10,872 bases of DNA, taken from the NCBI GenBank assembly GCA_034211115.1, contig JAXHTH010000139.1:1-10872 (forward strand). The letters run 5' to 3'. The position numbers and the translations under genes were made by a program. Position 1 is the stretch's first letter, and every line of letters begins with the position of its first letter. Of this stretch, positions 1 through 5,537 are shown in pieces. Source of the DNA: JAXHTH01 sp034211115 (GTDB lineage: Bacteria; Planctomycetota; Phycisphaerae; Phycisphaerales; SM1A02). The notes beneath the pieces were generated by a model. It searched no databases. It saw nothing but the letters and a program-made list of their open reading frames with translations, and was not told the DNA's origin.

Positions 1-228
1 ATCGTCGCCCTGATCTGCCTCTTCTCGCTGGCCCTGTGGCCCAATCTCGTCACCGCGTCGAACGCGGTCGAGAACAGCCTGACCATCGGCCGGGCGGCCT
101 CGAGCGAGAAGACGCTTTCGATCATGCTCATCATCGCCATCATCGGCATGCCCCTCGTGCTCACCTACACCGCCGCGATCTACTGGACGTTCCGGGGGAA
201 GGTGGAGATCGGCGAGCAGAGCTATTGA
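1..228 (+). CDS. cydB: Cytochrome bd ubiquinol oxidase subunit II, C-terminal part (truncated by window edge)
   Basis: The reading frame is open from base 1 and ends at TGA 226-228, giving the last 75 residues of a membrane protein. The visible part has a hydrophobic segment, then the family-typical WPNLV turn, an SLTIGRAASSEKTLSIML stretch, and a last membrane helix (IIAIIGMPLVLTYTAAIYW) that runs into FRGKVEIGEQSY. This order (PNLV, SLTI, a final helix with GMPLVL, then W-x-FRGKV) is the standard CydB C-terminus. CydB, with the haem-bearing CydA, forms cytochrome bd, which oxidises quinol and reduces oxygen in the cytoplasmic membrane, typically at low oxygen. The start and the partner cydA must lie to the left. 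No CydX-like small gene follows. The next gene, cstA, is convergent, so cydB ends its operon here. Confidence 0.86.
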   Translation: MVALICLFSLALWPNLVTASNAVENSLTIGRAASSEKTLSIMLIIAIIGMPLVLTYTAAIYWTFRGKVEIGEQSY

Positions 229-375
229 GCGGGAGGTGACTGGTGATTGGGTTTTCGTTCCTGGTTCACGTTCACTGACGCCCGCCATGCGCGAAACGTG
301 ACCGACCAGGGCTTGCCTCTTCGCATCTCGATCGGCTTCCGCCGAATGATCCGCAGGCGAACGGCGACGGCGCAA

Positions 376-423
376 ACATCAAAACGTCCAAACGTCGGAA
401 CGTCGAAACGTCGAGATGTTAAA
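376..423. repeat. Six-unit 8-bp tandem array (consensus ACGTCGAA)
   Basis: Units start at 376, 384, 392, 400, 408 and 416: ACATCAAA, ACGTCCAA, ACGTCGGA, ACGTCGAA, ACGTCGAG, ATGTTAAA. The period is exactly 8 bp without slippage. The four inner units have the self-complementary core ACGT. The two outer ends, AACATC (375-380) and GATGTT (415-420), are reverse complements, so the cores lie symmetrically about 397.5. The array sits in the convergent gap between cydB and cstA and is unlikely to code. Confidence 0.7.
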
Positions 424-437
424 GCAGAAGGCGACAA

Positions 438-459
438 CCGCGGCCTGACCAGGCCGCGG
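438..459. terminator. GC hairpin between convergent cydB and cstA
   Basis: CCGCGGCCTG (438-447) and CAGGCCGCGG (450-459) are perfect reverse complements separated by AC. In practice this is a 9-bp stem with a 4-base loop. On the + strand it is followed by ATTTGATTG, on the - strand by TTGTCGCC, so neither side has a full U-tract. It lies 41 bp past the cstA stop and about 210 bp past the cydB stop, so it best fits a cstA terminator that may also serve cydB. Confidence 0.5.
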
Positions 460-500
460 ATTTGATTGCCGTCGCGCCATTTCGCCCGCATCGCGAAGAA

Positions 501-2450
501 TCAGGTAATCGACCTGCCCAGCGGCGGGATGGGGCGCGTCTGAAGCGGGGGCAGCGCCGCCTCGAGCCGGCCGCGCACGTTCGGCCAGAGAATGATCGCT
601 TCGACGATCATCCACGCCTCCAGGGCCAGCGTCGCCAGCGCGACGACGACCAGCGCCCAGTTCGGCGTCTCCTGGAAGAACCACCCCGGTCGGTCACCGG
701 CGTTGGAGACGAAGAGCTGCCAGATCATCGCCCAGGCGGGCATGAGAAGCATGAACACCATCGGCGCGACGATGAACCACACCGGCAGCCGGCGCCGCCA
801 CAGCCAGAAGCCGATGACGAGAAAGGCCAGCCCGCCCAGCAGTTGATTGGTTGCGCCGAACATGGGCCAGAGGATCAGCCCGCCCGAGCCGGCCGTCTGC
901 CACGTCCACGCCTGCCCCGGCGCGGCGAGCGAGGCGAGCAGCCCCGCCACGACGACACCGAAGATCGTCGACGCGTGCTTGTTCCGCAGCCAGCCGAGGG
1001 GATTGAGGGCATGCGCCTCGCGCGGCGCCGAAACCTCGGCGGAGGCGTCGGCCTCGGCCGGTACGCCCCGACGTGCACTTCGCGAGGAGAAGGTCGAGGC
1101 GAGTTCCTGGATGACATACCGCTGCAACCGGCAGGCGGTATCGAGCGTGGTGCCGGCGAAGGAGGCGACGAGCACGCCCATGAGGGCGGCGGCGACGGTC
1201 CCGCTCATGCCGGCGGCGCGGAGGAAGTTGGCCGCCCCGTCCACGAAGGCGGCGATCTTGCTGCCCAGCCCGCCCGCGGCGACCCACGAACCGTACCGGC
1301 TCGCCCACGCCTCCTGCCCCGTGAGCACGCCGCCCTCGGGACCGGCCAAGCCCAGCCCAAGCCCCGCGGCGCAGGCGAGAATCACCAGCGTCGCGAGGAA
1401 ACCCTCCGTGAGCATCGACCCGTAGCCGACGAACTGCGCATCCGGCTCGCGGCGGAGTTGCTTGCTCGACGTGCCGCTGCTCACCAGGCAATGAAACCCG
1501 CTGATGGCGCCGCACGCGACGGTCACGAACAGGAACGGGAAGATGACCGGCGCTCCTCGCGGAGCCCATTGCGCCACCGGCGCCGCCAGCGCCAGTTCCG
1601 GCCGGGCCGCGCCCTCCGCCGGCGGCGCCCCGCCGATCAGCGCCGCCACGACCAGGCCCAGCAGGATCAGACCCAGCGCCGTGAGCAGTTGCAGGCTGTT
1701 GATGAAATCACGCGGCTGGAGCAGCAGCCAGACCGGGAGCACCGACGCCACGTACGAATAGGCCAGCAGCACGACCACCCAGGTGAAGTTCGACCAGCCG
1801 GCCAGCGCGGCGTTGAACGCGTGCAGCGGGCCCCAGTCGCCGAAGATCACCGAGAGGTACATGATCGCCAGGGCGATGAGGGAGGGAATCACCAGACCCA
1901 TGCCCTTCCGGTGCAGCCACAACCCGATCAGCACCGCCAGCGGAATCTGCACCAGGCACGGGAAGATCGAGGATGGATACTGCCTGAACACCGCGGCGAT
2001 CACCAGGCCGAAGATCGCCAGCACGATCGTCAGCGTCATGAACAGCACGAACAGGAAGAGCAGTCGCACGCGCCGATTGAGCACGCGGCCGGCGATGTCG
2101 CCCACCGTCTGACCGCGGTTGCGCAGCGACACGACCAGCGCCCCGAAGTCGTGCACGGCCCCGATGAAGATGGAGCCGAGGAGCACCCAGATGAGGGCGG
2201 GCAGCCAGCCCCACATGATCGCGATCGCCGGCCCCACGATCGGGCCCGTCCCCGCGATGGACGTGAAGTGATGGCCGAACACGACCGCCCGCCGCGTGGG
2301 CACGTAATCGCGGTCGTCGTTCAGCTCCGCGCTGGGCACGACGGCGTCCGGATCGAGCTTGAACAGACGCCGCGCCAGCCACCGGCCGTAGGTGTGATAG
2401 GCGATGAGGTACGCGACGAGCACGCCGATGGCAATGAGCAGTGCGTTCAT
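501..2450 (-). CDS. cstA: Carbon starvation protein A family transporter (CstA/BtsT type)
   Basis: This encodes 649 residues, nearly all in hydrophobic helices, so it is a polytopic inner-membrane protein. CstA-family proteins import peptides or pyruvate, usually when preferred carbon runs out. Family motifs are visible in order: GHHFTSIAGTGPIVGPA (59-75), the following GAVHDFGALVVSLR block (97-110), CGAISGFHCLVSSGTSSKQ (313-331), SFAGTTLDTACRLQRY (430-445) and WPMFGATNQLLGGLA (528-542). The protein is shorter than the E. coli members (about 700 residues), and the polar insert at about 452-487 is poorly conserved. ATG at 2450 is preceded on the - strand by GAAGGG about 9 bases upstream, a weak Shine-Dalgarno. 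It is transcribed alone: a terminator closes the gene upstream and cydB is convergent downstream. Which substrate it takes cannot be told from sequence. Confidence 0.94.
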   Translation of the reverse strand: MNALLIAIGVLVAYLIAYHTYGRWLARRLFKLDPDAVVPSAELNDDRDYVPTRRAVVFGHHFTSIAGTGPIVGPAIAIMWGWLPALIWVLLGSIFIGAVHDFGALVVSLRNRGQTVGDIAGRVLNRRVRLLFLFVLFMTLTIVLAIFGLVIAAVFRQYPSSIFPCLVQIPLAVLIGLWLHRKGMGLVIPSLIALAIMYLSVIFGDWGPLHAFNAALAGWSNFTWVVVLLAYSYVASVLPVWLLLQPRDFINSLQLLTALGLILLGLVVAALIGGAPPAEGAARPELALAAPVAQWAPRGAPVIFPFLFVTVACGAISGFHCLVSSGTSSKQLRREPDAQFVGYGSMLTEGFLATLVILACAAGLGLGLAGPEGGVLTGQEAWASRYGSWVAAGGLGSKIAAFVDGAANFLRAAGMSGTVAAALMGVLVASFAGTTLDTACRLQRYVIQELASTFSSRSARRGVPAEADASAEVSAPREAHALNPLGWLRNKHASTIFGVVVAGLLASLAAPGQAWTWQTAGSGGLILWPMFGATNQLLGGLAFLVIGFWLWRRRLPVWFIVAPMVFMLLMPAWAMIWQLFVSNAGDRPGWFFQETPNWALVVVALATLALEAWMIVEAIILWPNVRGRLEAALPPLQTRPIPPLGRSIT

Positions 2451-2476
2451 GGCTCACGGCCCTTCACTGGAGGCAC

Positions 2477-2493
2477 CCGATAGATCGTATCGG
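2477..2493. promoter_or_regulatory. Inverted repeat upstream of cstA (possible operator)
   Basis: CCGATA (2477-2482) and TATCGG (2488-2493) are perfect 6-bp inverted arms around GATCG. The site lies 27 to 43 bases upstream of the cstA start, between the AT-rich island at 2543-2555 and the ribosome binding site. It could be an operator or a small hairpin in the leader. A chance occurrence is possible. Confidence 0.3.
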
Positions 2494-2542
2494 CAATCCC
2501 GCCCGCGTTCATGGCGGTGACTGCGCGGGGCCGTCGATGCAC

Positions 2543-2555
2543 GAATATGAATATC
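2543..2555 (-). promoter_or_regulatory. AT-rich island, possible cstA promoter -10 region
   Basis: The + strand reads GAATATGAATATC, a direct repeat of GAATAT in otherwise very GC-rich DNA. Read on the - strand it gives GATATTCATATTC, with CATATT as a possible -10 element about 90 bases before the cstA start. No convincing -35 element is visible, so this is a weak call resting on composition and position. Confidence 0.2.
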
Positions 2556-2626
2556 ACGCGCCCGGCAGGAGCGCGCCGCGTCGCCGCAGAGCGTGCGCCG
2601 TCGCTCGTCGCCGCCCGCGGCGCATG

Positions 2627-2656
2627 AAAACCGGCGGGCCTGAACGGACCCGCCGG
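2627..2656 (-). terminator. Intrinsic terminator of the small membrane protein gene
   Basis: On the - strand CCGGCGGG (2656-2649) pairs perfectly with CCCGCCGG (2638-2631) around a 10-base loop and is followed at once by TTTT (2630-2627) and CATG. It begins about 30 bp after the stop at 2687. A stable GC stem with an adjacent T-run is the classic Rho-independent form. It separates the small gene from cstA. Confidence 0.8.
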
Positions 2657-2686
2657 CGGTTGCGGTCACGATCATCCTGCCGGTGT

Positions 2687-3199
2687 TCAGCCGGGCGGAG
2701 GCGGGACGGCCGGCGGTGCGCCCCCACCCGGCGGCGGCACGGCCGCGGCGGCGATCTGCCCCTTCAGACCCCAGATCTTCACGAGGAAGATGATGAACAG
2801 CACCAGGGCGGCGGGCGCGGCGACGTAATTCACGCATGGGACGAACGCCGCCACCCCGCAGATGGCGTACCACAGACCGATCTGCCGCCCGCAGTCGCCC
2901 ACATCGGTCCGCCCCTGTGCGGCGAAATAGCTCTGGAACGACTCGGGGATCCGCAGGAACACGATGAAGTTCCAGATGATGTTGAAAAGCGGAATGAGGA
3001 GGAGGAAGACGAGGCCGGGCGCCATCTTCTGGTGCTCGGCCGGCACGTCCTTGTACGGCAGGTAGATGAGCAGACAGATGAGGATCGAGACGGCGAACGA
3101 GATCAAGATGGTGACCACCAGGATCGCGAAGATCATTGCGATGATGCCGGCGGCCTCGGCCGCCTCGGCGTTCTGCTGAGCAAGCATGAGCAGGTGCAT
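2687..3199 (-). CDS. Small multi-pass membrane protein of unknown function
   Basis: I do not recognise the family. The 170-residue product has a long hydrophobic stretch at 19-47, a second at 60-82 (with PLFNIIWNF) and a third region at 107-143 long enough for two helices, followed by a Pro/Gly-rich tail (155-170) with little other sequence. Between helices lie two polar loops, one of them carrying the motif PESFQSYFAAQGRTDVGDC. The ATG at 3199 is chosen because GGGAGG (3214-3209) stands nine bases before it. The in-frame ATG at 3208 directly abuts that motif, and still earlier starts would add an Arg/Pro-rich stretch unlike a real N-terminus. It is transcribed alone, divergent from the aminotransferase gene and closed by its own terminator. 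A membrane scaffold or transport accessory is possible, but nothing visible indicates a catalytic role. Confidence 0.75.
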   Translation of the reverse strand: MHLLMLAQQNAEAAEAAGIIAMIFAILVVTILISFAVSILICLLIYLPYKDVPAEHQKMAPGLVFLLLIPLFNIIWNFIVFLRIPESFQSYFAAQGRTDVGDCGRQIGLWYAICGVAAFVPCVNYVAAPAALVLFIIFLVKIWGLKGQIAAAAVPPPGGGAPPAVPPPPG

Positions 3200-3208
3200 G
3201 TGGACCAT

Positions 3209-3214
3209 CCTCCC
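3209..3214 (-). promoter_or_regulatory. Shine-Dalgarno GGGAGG that decides the start at 3199
   Basis: The - strand reads GGGAGG then ATGGTCCAC then ATG. The spacing to the ATG at 3199 is nine bases, which is workable, while the ATG at 3208 has zero spacing. This is why the shorter protein is preferred. Confidence 0.65.
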
Positions 3215-3336
3215 ATGAATGGTGCGGGGGCGCGGGGGCGTCGGCGTCACGTCGGCCGGGCCGCTCTGGCCGGAAAACCTACCCGAAGGCCGGCCGCGTC
3301 GCAACGAGGGCGGTGAATGCGGCTCGCCGGCCCGCC

Positions 3337-3365
3337 TCCACGACGCCGCCGCCGCGCTGTATCAT
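3337..3365 (+). promoter_or_regulatory. Possible sigma-70-type promoter of the aminotransferase operon
   Basis: TATCAT (3360-3365) matches the -10 consensus at five of six positions. TCCACG (3337-3342) is a poor -35 (three of six) at 17-bp spacing. Transcription would begin near 3372, leaving a leader of about 27 bases before ATG 3399. This is plausible by position, but single hits like this occur by chance. Confidence 0.3.
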
Positions 3366-3398
3366 GCCTTCGGCAACCCCGTTCCGCTGGAATCCGAC

Positions 3399-4670
3399 AT
3401 GCCGAGCACGACCTCATCATCCGCCACGCCCGCCGCCCTCGGCGGGTCCCCCGCCGTCACCGCTCCCCAGGAGGAGGCCCTCCGCTGGCCGATCGTCACC
3501 GAGGAGGACGAGCAGGCCGTCCTCGAGGTCCTCCGCAGCGGCGACCTGTCCATCAACGAGGTCGTCTTCGCCCTTGAGGAGGACTATCGCTCGTGGCTGG
3601 ACATGCCCTTCGCCGTGGCCCACAACAACGGCACGGGCGCGATCCACGCCACGCTGCACGCCTTCGGCATCGGCCCCGGCGATGAGGTGATCGTCCCCTC
3701 GGCAACCTGGTGGTCCTCGGTCATGCCCATCCTCCACCAGGGCGGGGTGCCCGTCTTCGCCGAGACCGAGGAGCACTGCCTCGGCCTCGACCCGGCCGAC
3801 GTCGAGCAACGCCTCACCGATCGCACGAAGGCGATCATCGTCGTCCATCTCTTCGGCATGCCCTCCAGGATGGACGAGTTGCTTGATCTCGCGCGCCGGC
3901 ACGATCTGAAGGTGCTCGAGGACGCCTCGCACGCGCACGGGGCCGTCTACAGGGGGCGGAAGATCGGCACGCTCGGCGATGCCGCCGTCTTCAGCATGCA
4001 GGCCAACAAGCTCGCCCCGTCATCCGAGGGCGGCATGTTCCTCACCCGCGACAAGGACCTCTGCGAGAAGGTGATCCGGTACGGCCACTACGAGCGCCTG
4101 CTGCCGATGAAGGACTCGCCCCAGCGGCGATTCGCGGCCACCGGCTTCGGCCTCAAGCATCGCATGTCGCCGCTCAGCGCGGCCTTCGCCCGCAGCCAGT
4201 TCCGGCACCTGGAGGAGCGCAACCGCCGGCGGAACGAAAACTGCATCCGACTTTCCGAACAACTGGAGAAGCTGGGGTTTCAGACCTTCCTCGCCCCGGA
4301 GGGGGTGCAGCGCGTGTACTTCGAGTTCCTCATCCGCTACGACGAGACGGCGACCGGCCTTCCCATCGGCGACCTCGCCCGGGCCCTCCAGGCCGAGGGC
4401 GCCCTCGTCGGCGCGCCGCGATACCCCCTGCTGCACCAGCAGCCGATGTTCACCGAGGGCGTCTGGGCCGGGATCGCACGACTCGAGGGCACGGGCATTC
4501 CGCTGCGGCAGTACGATCCGCGCGACCTGCCGCGGACGACGGCCGGCAACGCCGCCCTGCTCAAGCTCCCCAGCTTCCCGCAGGCGAGCGCGGAGCTGAT
4601 CGACCAGTACGCGCATGCCTTCGAGAAGGTCCTCGCCCACGCCGACGATCTGCCACGGGAGACGGCATGA
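3399..4670 (+). CDS. DegT/DnrJ/EryC1/StrS-family PLP-dependent aminotransferase
   Basis: This is a 423-residue type I fold aminotransferase. These enzymes move an amino group, usually from glutamate or glutamine, onto a keto-sugar or a related carbonyl. Landmarks are the N-terminal WPIVTEEDEQAVLEVLRSGD (30-49), the cofactor-loop region NNGTGAIHATL (76-86), EDASHAHGA (174-182) with Asp175 expected to hold the pyridine nitrogen, SMQANKLAPSSEGG with Lys204 as the expected Schiff-base lysine, GFGLKHRMSPLSAA (249-262) and YPLLHQQPMF near 342-351. Length is a little above the usual 370-400 because of a Ser/Ala/Pro-rich leader of about 25 residues. ATG 3399 has only a weak GGAA ribosome site. Starting further upstream would add about 60 residues of low-quality sequence. 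The stop overlaps the next start as ATGA, so the acyltransferase is probably translationally coupled. The exact substrate is not evident. Confidence 0.91.
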   Translation: MPSTTSSSATPAALGGSPAVTAPQEEALRWPIVTEEDEQAVLEVLRSGDLSINEVVFALEEDYRSWLDMPFAVAHNNGTGAIHATLHAFGIGPGDEVIVPSATWWSSVMPILHQGGVPVFAETEEHCLGLDPADVEQRLTDRTKAIIVVHLFGMPSRMDELLDLARRHDLKVLEDASHAHGAVYRGRKIGTLGDAAVFSMQANKLAPSSEGGMFLTRDKDLCEKVIRYGHYERLLPMKDSPQRRFAATGFGLKHRMSPLSAAFARSQFRHLEERNRRRNENCIRLSEQLEKLGFQTFLAPEGVQRVYFEFLIRYDETATGLPIGDLARALQAEGALVGAPRYPLLHQQPMFTEGVWAGIARLEGTGIPLRQYDPRDLPRTTAGNAALLKLPSFPQASAELIDQYAHAFEKVLAHADDLPRETA

Positions 4671-5485
4671 GCGAACGCCCACGCGTCAACGCCCCCACCG
4701 CGGAGGAGATCCAGCGTCGCTTCGGCCACCCGCTGGTGCACGTGGCGCGGCCGATCATCCTCGGGGGGATCGGCGTGCTCGGCGCGGTGCGCCGTTTCAA
4801 GTGGACCGCCGAGGGCGTCGAGAAGGTGCTCGAACACGATCGCCCGCTCATCTTCGCGTCCAATCACTGCTCGCACGCGGACACCGCCGCCATCCTCGGC
4901 ACGCTGCCGTTCCTGATCCGCCGGCGCACGTGCGTCGCCGCGGCGCTGGACGTGTTCGGCCCGGCCCAGTACGTGCCGAGAAAGACCTGGCGGTACTTCA
5001 AGCGCGAGTGTTTGCAGATCATCGTCGCCGCGGGCTTCCACGCCTTCGCCTTCGATCGCCAGGGACCGCCGCTGCGGTCGCTGCGCACCGCGCTGGAGTT
5101 GTCGCGCAACGACTGGAGCCTGCTGCTGTATCCGGAGGGCACGCGGAGCCGGAGCGGGAAGATGGCCCCGTTCAAGCCGGGCATCGGCGTGCTGGCGAAG
5201 ATGACCGGCCGGCCCGTGATCCCCGTCCACGTCACCGGCGGCCGATCCATCCTCCCCTGCGGGCGCTTCATGCCCCAGCCCGGACACGCGATGGTGCGCT
5301 ACGGCGATGCGCTGTGGCACCGGCGCGGCGAGTCGCCGGAGGAGTTCACCGCCCGCCTGGAAAGACGCGTCCGTGCCCTCGCCCCCGCCGGCGAGGCGGT
5401 CGCCGACGCCGCCGCGATCAAGACCGAACCCTCCCTCGCCACCGCCGCCGGCGGCTCCGCCGACGCGCCGAAGCGCGCGCCGTGA
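4667..5485 (+). CDS. PlsC-type 1-acylglycerol-phosphate O-acyltransferase family protein
   Basis: The 272-residue protein carries the full acyltransferase signature: NHCSHAD (66-72), the HX4D catalytic pair His67/Asp72; FDRQG near 129-133; YPEGTRSRSG (155-164), which binds the acceptor phosphate; and PVIPVHVTG (183-191). Such enzymes move an acyl chain from acyl-CoA or acyl-ACP to lysophosphatidate or another hydroxyl or amine acceptor at the inner membrane face. A moderately hydrophobic segment at about 24-42 may attach it to the membrane. The last 28 residues are Ala/Pro-rich and probably disordered. It starts inside the stop of the aminotransferase gene (ATGA), behind GGGAGA. A general PlsC role in phospholipid synthesis is possible, but the tight coupling suggests an acceptor made by, or shared with, the aminotransferase pathway. 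That is inference. Confidence 0.88.
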   Translation: MSERPRVNAPTAEEIQRRFGHPLVHVARPIILGGIGVLGAVRRFKWTAEGVEKVLEHDRPLIFASNHCSHADTAAILGTLPFLIRRRTCVAAALDVFGPAQYVPRKTWRYFKRECLQIIVAAGFHAFAFDRQGPPLRSLRTALELSRNDWSLLLYPEGTRSRSGKMAPFKPGIGVLAKMTGRPVIPVHVTGGRSILPCGRFMPQPGHAMVRYGDALWHRRGESPEEFTARLERRVRALAPAGEAVADAAAIKTEPSLATAAGGSADAPKRAP

Positions 5486-5493
5486 GAGAGCGG

Positions 5494-5532
5494 CCGGGGC
5501 GGCCGGACAGATCAAACCCGACCGCGCCCCGG
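5494..5532. terminator. Possible hairpin between convergent acyltransferase and kinase genes
   Basis: CCGGGGCG (5494-5501) and CGCCCCGG (5525-5532) are inverted around a 23-base loop, filling most of the 52-bp convergent gap. A competing small hairpin CGGCCG-GGG-CGGCCG lies at 5491-5505. There is no U-tract on either strand, so intrinsic termination is only possible. Confidence 0.3.
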
Positions 5533-5537
5533 TGGCT

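Noticed and set aside
229..278. Possible tiny peptide gene after cydB (GGGAGG, then GTG at 243, TGA at 276), considered as a CydX
   Set aside because: It would be only 11 residues (VIGFSFLVHVH) and lacks the CydX helix and motif. The sequence is better explained by short repeats.
462..2483. 673-codon open frame on the + strand, antisense to cstA
   Set aside because: Its product is full of Arg, His, Gln and Asp with no domain, as expected for the complement of a hydrophobic GC-rich gene. cstA on the other strand has clear family motifs across its length.
3200..3304. Longer N-terminus of the small membrane protein from 3304
   Set aside because: GGGAGG at 3214-3209 places initiation at 3199. 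The added segment is basic and Pro-rich before a membrane helix.
3219..3398. Upstream start for the aminotransferase adding 60 residues
   Set aside because: The extra residues are Arg/Gly/Pro-rich, unlike the family N-terminus, and a possible promoter -10 at 3360 lies inside them.
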